A stretch of DNA of 64,000 bases from Megaustenia siamemsis (GCA_032433765.1 JAVIAB010000092.1:40225218-40289217), one strand, 5' to 3'. Shown: positions 47,281-60,514, counted from the stretch's first letter. Made by a program: numbers and translations. The notes: generated by a model not told the origin, from the letters alone.

Positions 47281-48493
47281 AATATAATTCTGGGAAGATA
47301 TAGATGAGCAAACCAACTAAAGTATCAGTTGTAAATAACTGTGACCAGCATAATGCTGTCAAAATGCTACAAATATATGGTGACGGGAAAAGAAATAAAG
47401 TGTTAACACGGAACACCATATCACCTAGGCGCTACACAAATGAATAACACACACATCTTAACACCATTTATCCCTTATTTGGGGTCTGTTGGAGCTTAAA
47501 GTTGAGAGAAAGTGTTTATTTGATACTGGAAAATGAAGGACACAAACCCAAGTGTAGTCACCATGTGTTGTAAAGATAATTTTTTTTTTAATTTCACTCC
47601 GGACATAAATGATGACGTTTTTCACATTTTGAGAACGTTTAAAGTAGTTGTTCCTGTATCCACAAGTACCCAACTGCGTAGATTTTATCGAGCACCATCT
47701 GGCCCAGACTAATGACGCTTATTCTGTATTATTAGCTTATTAATGCTCGCCATTTCCCCTCCTTTTCATTACTATCGTCTATAATAGTTCCCGTCTGGCA
47801 ATGTAATTACATCTTCTGCTGCGGACGGTTTGTTAATACGTGTACTGTTAATTGAGTAGCATAGCAACGAGGAGTACAACAATTATTATTATTTTTTAAG
47901 AGTTGTTGAGAGCTTAGGAATCACGTTTATAGGTAGAGACAAATTAGTAGAAGAAATAATCTACATAACAAAGACAAATACAGCCAAATCTCTAATTACT
48001 ATAAAATAAAGAACAACTAATTTGTTTAATCTCACAGTAGCATTATAGCTATAATGCTAGACATTTTATGTATTTATAGACGCAGGTGCCACGAGTCTAC
48101 TACACTTCGCTCTGAAAATTGATATTTTTATGGCAACAATTACTATACAAAATATGTTAAATTTCCTAGTAATTATATTTCTTGTAATAAGGATATCGTA
48201 TCAGAGTATTCATGATTACAAGGAACGTTTCAAATATTAACATATATAATATGTTATGGTGTGAAAGATTAAATGTTTAACTAAGTACGCTATTGCAATT
48301 TGGATAAGACTTCTAACTACTTAATGTATCATAGAAGAATGATATACAGGCTACGTTTCTGAAGTTAACAATTAAACAAGACAACTAAATTATTAACAGT
48401 CAACAGATGTAAGTAATGCCTTTAATTCAAGAGAGGCATTTAAATTTGACAAACTAAGAGAGACTTTAATGATGTAGTAAGAACGTTCTAACA
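47281..48493. other. No gene recognised
   Basis: AT-rich, no exon or repeat recognised. Confidence 0.5.
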
Positions 48494-48495
48494 GG

Positions 48496-48554
<59 letters not shown>
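48496..48554. repeat. (TC)n(TA)n compound microsatellite
   Basis: TC units to about 48520, then TA units. Confidence 0.97.
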
Positions 48555-48557
<3 letters not shown>

Positions 48558-50384
48558 TCAATTTATCTCCAAAGTCCATGAGTTGTCAGCCTTTTTCACA
48601 TAATGTCACGAGTGACTGCATGTGATTGTATCATATACCTTTAAAGTGCATTGTTACATTTTAAAAAAGAATTCAATATTCAGCTTGTGTTATTTTTTAA
48701 AATTACAAGTAAACATAAAAAGAGATAAAAGTGAAACAAATGAATGCTATATACTTATTGACACTTTCGTGTTGGGGACAAAGGGTCTTGTTTAGCCTTC
48801 TCTATAGTGCTGTAACTGACCACAACACATCATGATGTACGCTTCTAGTGTATTTCTTTACTATATTTTAGTATTTAATCATTTCAGACTTTATTACAAG
48901 TCTATAATGTGAGATGTCGTACAACCTTTGCATTTGTTCTCTAAAATTAAATTGGTATCTCCATGCTCGAGATGTTAATTCTGTTGACTTAATCTCAGGA
49001 ATAATTTGCTCTCTACAGACACAAGCAAAAAGAAAGTCGGTGAATGCAAACAGGACCGACACACTGATAAATATATAACACATTCCACATTTATATACGG
49101 TTGGAAGCAGAAGTTGATCTTCGTAGTGACAGACTTGATTTGATTTGCCACAATGTTTTTCATGTTTCATGCTGTTCAAGTTTTCATGGCTGATTCTACC
49201 AATATTTGGAAGTTAGCTCCAGTAAATGAATGATCAGGCAAAATGTTTGTCTGTTATATAAAAAAAAGTTTCACCTTTTTTCTCTTCAAATTTTAAAAAT
49301 CTGTTTAAATCTGACCTTTCTATTTTGGAATATTGTTCCACAGACTTTCCTCTCCATTACAATTTACTGCCATACTTTCCCAGACATTAATATAAACTTT
49401 CTTTAAGGATGTTCTACAAACTTACTTACAAAGATACCTTGTATCAGAGCTTTGTTGTACATACATTCACGATGCTTTCACAAACTATCCACAAACATTT
49501 TCTTTATATATGTCACTTTTGTTGTCCATTCTTATAAGAGGTCCAAATCACCTTAGTTTTCGGCTCCAGAGTATTGTCACAAAGGAAAGAAGTCTAGAAT
49601 GCTACAGGACATCTGCATTAGTTACTTTGTCCGGTCATTTAATGTTACTTTTGTTTTGAGACAGCGCATGCGAATACTGATGAGTTTTTCTTGTAAACTG
49701 AATAGGTCTTAGAGAGTTCATTTCCACATAAAACTGTGCGCAATTGTATATGTTAGAGCCATTGCGGTTTGTGCTAATTTCTACTATTTCAGACCCTTCT
49801 AATTTGTCGAAAATGTTGTAGCTGTCTTGCTGATTCGTATTTTACCAACAAGATTAACTGCGACCCTAACCATGGGTCTTTGCGTTGCTGAAGGTTTCAG
49901 TTTTAGTAGTAAAGTCAGATTGCAATCAGTGACTGGACCGAATATATGGCCCTTTTACTTCTGTTAATAAATGCTAGTAGAGTGTCATTTTAGCAAGTCC
50001 GCCTCACTCATGACAGTTTCAGCTATCTTGGATCTACGGTTCCTGCCGACATCTTCTTTAAATTAGTAATATAATGGACACTGCATTTCACCAAACCATC
50101 TTAGAGTGCTACATTTCAATAATGGTCTGCTTTCTAAACCAAGCTGTCATCATTTCCTTAATTTCAACACCGAAAATGCTCTTCTTGGCTTCCTTTTATT
50201 TCTCCGGAAAAGCAAATAAAAACATATTTAAAAAGCGAAAAAAGAAAGCACATGAGCTTAACGAAAGATGTGATTTGAGGAAAAAATAAGATGACATTTA
50301 CATGACAATTGTTTTTTTTCACCGTAAACGTGCAGTTCGAATGTCGAAGCGTTTACCTAAGTTTAGTAGTTCAACATACAAGGT

Positions 50385-50388
<4 letters not shown>
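48555..50388. other. No gene recognised
   Basis: 1.8 kb without a supportable feature. Minus frames around 48868-49179 are short and unrecognised. Confidence 0.5.

Positions 50389-50442
<54 letters not shown>
50389..50442. repeat. (CT)n microsatellite
   Basis: About 26 CT units. Confidence 0.97.
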
Positions 50443-50444
<2 letters not shown>

Positions 50445-50608
50445 GTATAAAAATACTTTACAAATATTACATTTTCTGTTTCAATTAAACGCATAAACAA
50501 AGCTACTGTAATGTTTGGGATATGTCCTTAATATGTGATTCAAATCTTAACGTAGAACGTATCTTTGTTTCTGTTGTGCTAAAAACAAACGCCATTCATT
50601 GATTGCCA

Positions 50609-53600
50609 ACACACGTTTAATACTGGTAACAAATAATAATACATAAATATTATTATATGGGGAACTTCCGAGGCGATAATAGGGAATAATAGAACAAATA
50701 AGTATGTGTTAGCACTCGGAAAAATTAACAGACAAACAACAACAGAAAAAAACGAAGAACAATATATGGTCCGAAGTGGGATCGAACCCGTACTCCCTGG
50801 CACCGCGCCTTGCCACGAGAGGCCGAACGCTTGGCACACTGCCACTCAGCCAACTAAAAAATTGGCTATTGTAGTAGTGTCTTCCACGAAAGGCGCTCTC
50901 AATGACTATAGCATAGGGTAACGATCTCAGACCGGAAATAAATTGTATATTTGTACTTTCCTATTAATGCAAGTATCTCCCAGTAGGGCTGAATACTTGT
51001 GTTGTAGACAAACATTTATTGGACGAAACAGCACGAATAGTAGTTTCCAGTGGTTATATACTGGTAACAAATAATAATACATAAATATTATTATATGGGG
51101 AACTTCCGAGGCGATAATAGGAAATAATAGAACAAATAAGTATGTGTTAGCACTCGGAAAAATTAACAGACAAACAACAACAGAAAAAAAACAATATATG
51201 GTCCGAAGTGGGATCGAACCCGTACTCCCTGGCACCGCGCCTTGCCACGAGAGGCCGAACGCTTGGCACACTGCCACTCAGCCAACTAAAAAATTGGCTA
51301 TTGTAGTAGTGTCTTCCACGAAAGGCGCTCTCAATGACTATAGCATAGGGTAACGATCTCAGACCGGAAATAAATTGTATATTTGTACTTTCCTATTAAT
51401 GCAAGTATCTCCCAGTAGGGCTGAATACTTGTGTTGTAGACAAACATTTATTGGACGAAACAGCACGAATAGTAGTTTCCAGTGGTTATATACTGGTAAC
51501 AAATAATAATACATAAATATTATTATATGGCGAACTTCCGAGGCGATAATAGGGAATAATAGAACAAATAAGTATGTGTTAGCACTCGGAAAAATTAACA
51601 GACAAACAACAACAGAAAAAAACGAAGAACAATATATGGTCCGAAGTGGGATCGAACCCGTACTCCCTGGCACCGCGCCTTGCCACGAGAGGCCGAACGC
51701 TTGGCACACTGCCACTCAGCCAACTAAAAAATTCCCCATATAATAATATTTATGTATTATTATTTGTTACCAGTATATAACCACTGGAAACTACTATTCG
51801 TGCTGTTTCGTCCAATAAATGTTTGTCTACAACACAAGTATTCAGCCCTACTGGGAGATACTTGCATTAATAGGAAAGTACAAATATACAATTTATTTCC
51901 GGTCTGAGATCGTTACCCTATGCTATAGTCATTGAGAGCGCCTTTCGTGGAAGACACTACTACAATAGCCAATTTTTTAGTTGGCTGAGTGGCAGTGTGC
52001 CAAGCGTTCGGCCTCTCGTGGCAAGGCGCGGTGCCAGGGAGTACGGGTTCGATCCCACTTCGGACCATATATTGTTCTTCGTTTTTTTCTGTTGTTGTTT
52101 GTCTGTTAATTTTTCCGAGTGCTAACACATACTTATTTGTTCTATTATTCCCTATTATCGCCTCGGAAGTTCGCCATATAATAATATTTATGTATTATTA
52201 TTTGTTACCAGTATATAACCACTGGAAACTACTATTCGTGCTGTTTCGTCCAATAAATGTTTGTCTACAACACAAGTATTCAGCCCTACTGGGAGATACT
52301 TGCATTAATAGGAAAGTACAAATATACAATTTATTTCCGGTCTGAGATCGTTACCCTATGCTATAGTCATTGAGAGCGCCTTTCGTGGAAGACACTACTA
52401 CAATAGCCAATTTTTTAGTTGACTGAGTGGCAGTGTGCCAAGCGTTCGGCCTCTCGTGGCAAGGCGCGGTGCCAGGGAGTACGGGTTCGATCCCACTTCG
52501 GACCATATATTGTTTTTTTTCTGTTGTTGTTTGTCTGTTAATTTTTCCGAGTGCTAACACATACTTATTTGTTCTATTATTCCCTATTATCGCCTCGGAA
52601 GTTCCCCATATAATAATATTTATGTATTATTATTTGTTACCAGTATATAACCACTGGAAACTACTATTCGTGCTGTTTCGTCCAATAAATGTTTGTCTAC
52701 AACACAAGTATTCAGCCCTACTGGGAGATACTTGCATTAATAGGAAAGTACAAATATACAATTTATTTCCGGTCTGAGATCGTTACCCTATGCTATAGTC
52801 ATTGAGAGCGCCTTTCGTGGAAGACACTACTACAATAGCCAATTTTTTAGTTGGCTGAGTGGCAGTGTGCCAAGCGTTCGGCCTCTCGTGGCAAGGCGCG
52901 GTGCCAGGGAGTACGGGTTCGATCCCACTTCGGACCATATATTGTTCTTCGTTTTTTTCTGTTGTTGTTTGTCTGTTAATTTTTCCGAGTGCTAACACAT
53001 ACTTATTTGTTCTATTATTCCCTATTATCGCCTCGGAAGTTCCCCATATAATAATATTTATGTATTATTATTTGTTACCAGTATATAACCACTGGAAACT
53101 ACTATTCGTGCTGTTTCGTCCAATAAATGTTTGTCTACAACACAAGTATTCAGCCCTACTGGGAGATACTTGCATTAATAGGAAAGTACAAATATACAAT
53201 TTATTTCCGGTCTGAGATCGTTACCCTATGCTATAGTCATTGAGAGCGCCTTTCGTGGAAGACACTACTACAATAGCCAATTTTTTAGTTGGCTGAGTGG
53301 CAGTGTGCCAAGCGTTCGGCCTCTCGTGGCAAGGCGCGGTGCCAGGGAGTACGGGTTCGATCCCACTTCGGACCATATATTGTTCTTCGTTTTTTTCTGT
53401 TGTTGTTTGTCTGTTAATTTTTCCGAGTGCTAACACATACTTATTTGTTCTATTATTCCCTATTATCGCCTCGGAAGTTCCCCATATAATAATATTTATG
53501 TATTATTATTTGTTACCAGTATATAACCACAATCGGCTCCATCAATGAGATAGAACTGCTTGCACAGAACAGAGACAGATGGCGAGATTTGATAAAATAT

Positions 53601-55410
53601 CTTTAAAAGAAAACTGCTAGAACAAAAATTCATATAGGAGAAGGTGTATCTTGGTCTACGCCCTATGGGCCGGTTACGGCTCGAAAGGTCAATAGATAGA
53701 TAGATATAACCACTGGAAACTACTATTCGTGCTGTTTCGTCCAATAAATGTTTGTCTACAACACAAGTATTCAGCCCTACTGGGAGATACTTGCATTAAT
53801 AGGAAAGTACAAATATACAATTTATTTCCGGTCTGAGATCGTTACCCTATGCTATAGTCATTGAGAGCGCCTTTCGTGGAAGACACTACTACAATAGCCA
53901 ATTTTTTAGTTGGCTGAGTGGCAGTGTGCCAAGCGTTCGGCCTCTCGTGGCAAGGCGCGGTGCCAGGGAGTACGGGTTCGATCCCACTTCGGACCATATA
54001 TTGTTCTTCGTTTTTTTCTGTTGTTGTTTGTCTGTTAATTTTTCCGAGTACTAACACATACTTATTTGTTCTATTATTCCCTATTATCGCCTCGGAAGTT
54101 CCCCATATAATAATATTTATGTATTATTATTTGTTACCAGTATATAACCACTGGAAACTACTATTCGTGCTGTTTCGTCCAATAAATGTTTGTCTACAAC
54201 ACAAGTATTCAGCCCTACTGGGAGATACTTGCATTAATAGGAAAGTACAAATATACAATTTATTTCCGGTCTGAGATCGTTACCCTATGCTATAGTCATT
54301 GAGAGCGCCTTTCGTGGAAGACACTACTACAATAGCCAATTTTTTAGTTGGCTGAGTGGCAGTGTGCCAAGCGTTCGGCCTCTCGTGGCAAGGCGCGGTG
54401 CCAGGGAGTACGGGTTCGATCCCACTTCGGACCATATATTGTTCTTCGTTTTTTTCTGTTGTTGTTTGTCTGTTAATTTTTCCGAGTGCTAACACATACT
54501 TATTTGTTCTATTATTCCCTATTATCGCCTCGGAAGTTCCCCATATAATAATATTTATGTATTATTATTTGTTACCAGTATATAACCACTGGAAACTACT
54601 ATTCGTGCTGTTTCGTCCAATAAATGTTTGTCTACAACACAAGTATTCAGCCCTACTGGGAGATACTTGCATTAATAGGAAAGTACAAATATACAATTTA
54701 TTTCCGGTCTGAGATCGTTACCCTATGCTATAGTCATTGAGAGCGCCTTTCGTGGAAGACACTACTACAATAGCCAATTTTTTAGTTGGCTGAGTGGCAG
54801 TGTGCCAAGCGTTCGGCCTCTCGTGGCAAGGCGCGGTGCCAGGGAGTACGGGTTCGATCCCACTTCGGACCATATATTGTTCTTCGTTTTTTTCTGTTGT
54901 TGTTTGTCTGTTAATTTTTCCGAGTGCTAACACATACTTATTTGTTCTATTATTCCCTATTATCGCCTCGGAAGTTCCCCATATAATAATATTTATGTAT
55001 TATTATTTGTTACCAGTATATAACCACTGGAAACTACTATTCGTGCTGTTTCGTCCAATAAATGTTTGTCTACAACACAAGTATTCAGCCCTACTGGGAG
55101 ATACTTGCATTAATAGGAAAGTACAAATATACAATTTATTTCCGGTCTGAGATCGTTACCCTATGCTATAGTCATTGAGAGCGCCTTTCGTGGAAGACAC
55201 TACTACAATAGCCAATTTTTTAGTTGGCTGAGTGGCAGTGTGCCAAGCGTTCGGCCTCTCGTGGCAAGGCGCGGTGCCAGGGAGTACGGGTTCGATCCCA
55301 CTTCGGACCATATATTGTTCTTCGTTTTTTTCTGTTGTTGTTTGTCTGTTAATTTTTCCGAGTGCTAACACATACTTATTTGTTCTATTATTCCCCACAC
55401 GTTTAATACT
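50609..55410. repeat. Two opposed tandem arrays of a tRNA-derived SINE, flanked by a 15-bp direct repeat
   Basis: Eleven tRNA-like heads: three on the minus strand (50624-51733) and eight on the plus strand (51734-55395). The spacing is 438 or 432 bp; the 6-bp difference is GAAGAA lost next to a T run. Each unit has A box TGGCTGAGTGG and B box GGTTCGATCCC 60-70 bp apart, then a T-rich body and a TATTATTATTTGTTACC tail. The whole block is bounded by CACACGTTTAATACT at 50609-50623 and 55396-55410, a perfect 15-bp direct repeat of target-duplication type. Units are nearly identical, so the array is recent or homogenised. Frames of 69-118 codons inside it (MAVCQAFGLSWQ and its antisense) are by-products of the SINE. 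Confidence 0.9.
53521..53713 (+). mobile_element. LINE family C 3' fragment inserted in the SINE array
   Basis: Element 53531-53703 matches 43738-43922 (same protein end, CGCCCTATGGGCCGGTTACG motif, GATAGATA tail). It is flanked by ATATAACCAC at 53521-53530 and 53704-53713, a 10-bp duplication of array sequence, so it arrived after the array formed. Confidence 0.92.
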
Positions 55411-56215
55411 ATTTTACCTCTCTTTTTTGGCCATAAATTGATTACTTGATTACTTTCTCCAAATCAAGTTATCGACTACAAAACAACAAATACTCAGTAC
55501 CATTGAAGCTACGTTTGTAGCTTTCAGTCAAATATAAAAATGGAAGGAATATAATATGTGCAAGATATATTAAGTGCACTTTAAGCTCTCCACGCTGCTA
55601 GAGGGGGAGTGTAAAAGCTCACGCTCACACTAATAAACATGTCCAGCCAGGAAAGTGGTAGTAAAAGACAGAAACAACTGCTCATTGATTTTCACTTCAG
55701 TGTTACCTTTATTGTTTCTGCCTCAAAAATAGGTTTTAACGAGATTACTTCAGAAAAACAGAATCCAGTAATTTCCCAGGCGAAGCAAAATCCTTCCAGA
55801 TACATACCGTTGAACTGAACATGTCCACCAACTGTGAACATCTCAACAGGCGTGATAACATTTTTGATATTTCTGGAACTGAAATGTCGGCATAAACTAA
55901 GACGTTCATACTAAAGTGATATCGGCGTTTGTTAGGCTGAACTTATTTTCTTATTCCGATGTTGTTGTCTCACCCAGGCCTGAGTGTAATAAATCAAACA
56001 ACCGTGATAATGACAGTGTTATATGCCACACTTCATCATCAGGTCGTTTGTCCTTTTCAGAACGTTACATTCTGAAATTACATTTCAAACATTACACAGT
56101 ACATACCACAGTCTGTCTTTAAAAAAAAAAAACAATATGTATGTATATATATGTCTTTTGCATTTCGCCCACTTTTTCTGTTGTCATGTTCAAGGTCTCC
56201 TTCACGTCTTGAAAT
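55411..56215. other. No gene recognised
   Basis: No exon or repeat seen besides a short A run near 56120. Confidence 0.5.
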
Positions 56216-56219
56216 AACA

Positions 56220-56640
56220 TTCTTCTTGGTCTGCTCCTGGTGCATCGCCTAGGAACCATCCCTTCTATTGTTGTTCTTTCCATACCACTATGTCTTTTGA
56301 TGTGGCCATATTTTAATTTTTAATATTTTAATTAAATAATATTTTTAAATATTTTAATTTCCTCTGTAGAATGGTGTTTATAAGCCAGTTCTTTTTAATG
56401 TTTAAGTCCTTTTAATATGTCTTCAGTGCTATTTTTCATTATCCAATGTATCTTACAGATTTTTCTGTACCATTTTGTTTCGAATAAATCGATTTTCTTC
56501 CTATTGGTTTGCGATATTACCCATGATTCACAACCATGTTTTATATCGAAAAGATACAGATCCGCAGTAATTTTAATGTTAATGCCTTGCTGGTGTTGTT
56601 CTACATGTTCTTGATGGCGTTTAATTTGTGTGTTGCTTTT
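56220..56640 (-). mobile_element. LINE fragment (minus strand), unassigned family
   Basis: The minus frame contains LYLFDIKHGCESWVISQTN then KKIDLFETKWYRKICKI and NSTEDILKGL, the typical YGCESW-to-connection part of non-LTR ORF2-like proteins. It continues with GDAPGADQEE near 56240-56260. Degenerate. Confidence 0.68.
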
Positions 56641-56650
56641 GCTAACGCCA

Positions 56651-57135
56651 CAGAAAGAAACATCACTGTGCCTAACCAATGATCATACATGCTTGACAGA
56701 GAAAGAAACATCACTGTGCCTAACCAATGATCATACATGCTTGACAAAGAAAGAAACACCACTCTGCCTAACCAATGATCAAACATGCTTGACAAAGAAA
56801 GAAACACCACTCTGCATAACCAATGATCAAACATGCTTGACAAAGAAAGAACCATCACTGTGCCTAACCAATGATCATATATGCTTGACAAAGAAAGAAA
56901 CATCACTGTGTCTAACCAATGATCATATATGCTTGACAAAGAAAGAACCATCACTGTGCCTAACCAATGATCATATATGCTTGACAAAGAAAGAACCATC
57001 ACTGTGCCTAACCAATGATCATATATGCTTGACAAAGAAAGAACCATCACTCTGTCTAACCAATGATCATACATGCTTGACAAGGAAAGAACCATCGCTC
57101 TGCTTAAATAATGCTCATACATGTATAATAAAGAA
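56651..57135. repeat. 48-bp minisatellite, about 10 units
   Basis: Unit AAGAAACATCACTGTGCCTA plus ACCAATGATCATACATGCTTGACA. Being a multiple of three it stays open on both strands (KKETSLCLTNDHTCLT repeat on plus). No start context or splice site supports translation. Confidence 0.94.
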
Positions 57136-57527
57136 AGAAATATAAATGATTTCAGTGAAAGTGGGGATCAAGATCACCGCAACAGAGGCTGAAATTGACA
57201 GGCGACTCAATGTTTGCGTGATTTAGCTATATATTCAAGATCATGCTCCACCTTTCCGTCAAGCGACTCGAAACAGTTTGGCCATGAGAGTAAGGATTGA
57301 AGTGGGTTGACAATATCCTACCAAAAAAATGTCTAAAGTTGAATTTGTTGGGCCCAAAAATGGATAATAAAAGGAGCTTACTGTGAATCATAACTAAGCG
57401 CATCTATGCCTTCTGAATCACTTGAAGTGAGTACGGTGAAAATCAGTTCTCGTGGGGCGAACGCACGTTGGAAAACAAAGCGGAAATTAATGGAAGCTGG
57501 AGGTAATGTAATACGTAAGTGTAGAAA
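57136..57527. other. No gene assigned
   Basis: A plus frame at 57430-57510 (VKISSRGANARWKTKRKL) lies between GTGAGT- and GTAAGT-like sites, but no family is recognised and no acceptor is clear. Confidence 0.35.
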
Positions 57528-57755
57528 CCAGGAATCATCATCATCATTGACTTTCGTCTCCGCATCGTCTACCATGGAGGGCCATTCCGCGCTGTCGCTT
57601 GATTTGATGATATAGGTTGTCATAGGCTGATTTTTCCATCTTTTGATGCTACCCGTCCATGTTAGTATTTGGTCTGCCTCTTTTACCTTGTATTTTCCTT
57701 TCCCAGATTACTTTTAGTTGACTGCTGTGTCTTTTGACGGTAGTCGGGATTTGGT
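57528..57755 (-). mobile_element. LINE family B 3' fragment
   Basis: Reverse complement of the RGRPRLTW-tail/ATG-repeat end seen at 45690-45918. Short and diverged. Confidence 0.7.
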
Positions 57756-57899
57756 AGTGCTGTTTGTTTATGTTTTGAACCTTTTCATCTATAATATAGT
57801 CCAACATGGAGATGTACGGATATGATTTTTCTTAGCGTCAACATTTTGAAAACGTGTAAATTAAATGCGCGACTAGGAAGCGTACATGTTTAGTTTTGG

Positions 57900-58431
57900 A
57901 GTAGAAAGCGATGTTTTTATGAAGCGTACAAGTATAGAAATGGGGCAGATAGAGGTATTTTTATGAAGCGTACAAGTATATAAATGGGGCAGATAGAGGT
58001 ATTTTTATGAAGCGTACAAGTATATAAATGGTGTAGAGATGTTTTTATGAAGCGCACAAGTATAGAAATGGTGTAGAGATGTTTTTATGAAGCGCACAAG
58101 TATAGAAATGGTGTAGAGATGTTTTTATGAAGCGTACAAGTATAGAAATGGTGTAGAGATGTTTTTATGAAGCGCACAAGTATAGAAATGGTGTAGTGAT
58201 GTTTTTATGAAGCGCACAAGTATAGAAATGGTGTAGAGATGTTTTTATGAAGCGTACACGTATAGAAATGGTGTAGATATGTTTTTATGAAGCGTACACG
58301 TATAGAAATGGTGTAGATATGCTTTTATGAAGCGTACAAGTATAGAAATGGTGTAGAGATGTTTTTTTTTCAAGCGTAAAGGTTTAGCTTTTATGTTGAT
58401 AGAGATGTTTTTATGAAGCGTACAAGTATAG
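57900..58431. repeat. 40-bp minisatellite
   Basis: Unit GTTTTTATGAAGCGCACAAG plus TATAGAAATGGTGTAGAGAT, about 12 copies, interrupted at its right end by a LINE insertion. Confidence 0.94.
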
Positions 58432-58735
58432 TCTTACAACAACTAAAAATGAAAAGAGAACTACTAAGCACAATTCAAACAAGATAAATGCGATTTTTGG
58501 GCCATGTTAAAAGACACAACAGCCTACTAAAAGTAATCCTGGAGCGGAAAATTCAAGGTAAAAGAGGCAGAGGCAAACACTAAGATTAACATGGACGAGT
58601 AACATCAAAATATGGACAAATCAGCCTATGACAACCTGCACCATCAAAGCAAGAGACAGAGCAGAATGGCGCTCCATGGTAGCCAACCTTCGTTGCGGAG
58701 ACGGCACTCGATGGTGATGATGACGACAAGTATAG
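58422..58735 (+). mobile_element. LINE family B 3' fragment inserted in a minisatellite
   Basis: Element 58432-58725 encodes the RGHVKRHNS-type tail and ends in GATGATGATGACG. ACAAGTATAG occurs on both sides (58422-58431 and 58726-58735): a 10-bp duplication of the minisatellite unit. Confidence 0.9.
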
Positions 58736-59215
58736 AAATGGTGTAGATAGAGATATTTTTTTAGAAGCGTAAAAGTTTAGCTTTTATGTTGATAGAGATG
58801 TTTTTAGGAAACGTAAAAGTTTAGATTTATGTTGATAGAGATGTTTTTAGGAAGCGTAAAAGTTTAGCTTTTATGTTGATAGAGATGTTTTTAGGAAACG
58901 TAAAAGTTTAGCTTTTATGTTGATAGAGATGTTTTTAGGAAACGTAAAAGTGTAGTTTTTATGTTGATAGAGATGTTTTTAGGAAGCGTAAAAGTTTAGC
59001 TTTTATGTTGATAGAGATGTTTTTAGGAAACGTAAAAGTTTAGTTTTTATGTTGATAGAGATGTTTTTAGGAAGCGTAAAAGTTTAGCTTTTATGTTGAT
59101 AGAGATGTTTTTAGGAAACGTAAAAGTTTAGTTTTTATGTTGATAGAGATGTTTTTAGGAAACGTAAAAGTTTAGCTTTTATGTTGATAGAGATGTTTTT
59201 AGGAAACGTACAAAA
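58726..59215. repeat. 44-bp minisatellite
   Basis: Unit GATAGAGATGTTTTTAGGAA plus ACGTAAAAGTTTAGCTTTTATGTT, about 10 copies. It shares GATGTTTTTA.GAAGCGTA with the 40-bp array on the other side of the LINE, so both derive from one ancestral repeat. Confidence 0.94.
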
Positions 59216-60468
59216 GTAATTTTGGATTAGATAGTGATGTTCTTAACTTTCCAGTATTGTCAATGTTGTCATAACCTTTGCAGATCAATAAAATATTACA
59301 GATTTCTAGTTTTCGCATGTGGCAATTGATAACAAGTACTTAAAGGTGGTGATTGTTCTTTTTTAATTTTAAAAATATATTAATGTTTATTTTCTATTAA
59401 ATAGAGATTTTAGTCCCTTTATCAAGACACTTTTTCACCACGTTCCCCCCCCCCCCCCCCCCGATAAAAACAAATAAACAACTGTTGCTTGTTAAATTTA
59501 GAATCAATAGTTTACATATTGGAGATAAAAACAATGTTCATTAACCAATCAGAAGTAATGAGGCACTGATTGAAACAAAAAAGAATAAAAATAACTACAC
59601 CCACTATAGATATCAGAAGGAATCAATTGGAGAAACAAACATTAACATGAGATACAAATAACGAAACTAAAACCAAGGACAAGAACAATAAACCAGGCTT
59701 ATACTTCACGTATGGCACGCTTTCCACTTGAGATATAATATACTGGCTAAGCGTAGTTCACAAAATAGAGCCGCCAGATACCTGACCGACTAGCACACAA
59801 TGTCTATACCAACAAAGCTAGCAATAAATATTCGTATTCAACCCAGAACAAAGCAGTAATGTCCTCGGGAAACTGCTTGGGGCAGATTTGCAATGTTAGC
59901 AGACAGGACCATCAGCGTGAGAATCCAACAGTTCAATAACTAAATTAGGAGATCATCTAGGCAGCTGCCGAATCTATTTTCAGATGAACAAAAACTACAA
60001 TTAAAATACTATGAGTTTCCCACATATGTCTTGTTTTCTCTTTCTCAGCTAATGCTATTTATTGTACATGATCGACAAGAGGATAACGGTCTGTGATTCT
60101 GGTCAATGACTGATAACAACTGTAGCATCGAGACCAGTTCCTTGTTAATTAACTTTAAATTCACTGAGAAGATTAAGTCAACGCGAACACCTTTTTTTGG
60201 GTACGTGGATGACGGCATTTCTTCATTGCAATGCCTGACAGGTGAGAAGATGATGTTTCGATGTTTATTAGCTGCACGGCTGTTAGTGTTCACCTCACAA
60301 CGGCATTCTAGTTATAATTCTTGAAGCAGCATTTCTGGGTCACGATGGTCCCGATTGTTACATCACCTTAGTCATGCCATTTCTATTTTCAGTTCCAGCC
60401 GCTTTCAAAATCTGGCTTCACAATATAATATGAATTTTCTAGCTTAATAAATGTGTGTGTATATATAC

Positions 60469-60470
<2 letters not shown>
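59216..60470. other. No gene; C run
   Basis: C homopolymer at 59445-59462. Nothing coding recognised. Confidence 0.5.

Positions 60471-60473
<3 letters not shown>

Positions 60474-60514
<41 letters not shown>
60474..60514. repeat. (TA)n microsatellite
   Basis: About 20 TA units. Confidence 0.96.

Noticed and set aside
51970..52075. Functional tRNA gene (Leu/Ser-like)
   Set aside because: A and B boxes are present but the T stem is mismatched and no matching acceptor stem is seen; the unit is a SINE head.
50609..55410. Repeated 69-118 codon frames (MAVCQAFGLSWQ... and antisense MLALGKINRQ...) as a tandem gene family
   Set aside because: They overlap the tRNA-like promoter and body of a SINE on both strands and recur only because the unit is repeated.
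56601..57145. 16-residue repeat protein
   Set aside because: 48-bp minisatellite, open on both strands, with no independent coding evidence.
57378..57623. Overlapping 69-81 codon frames on both strands
   Set aside because: They run partly into a LINE B tail and resemble nothing recognised.
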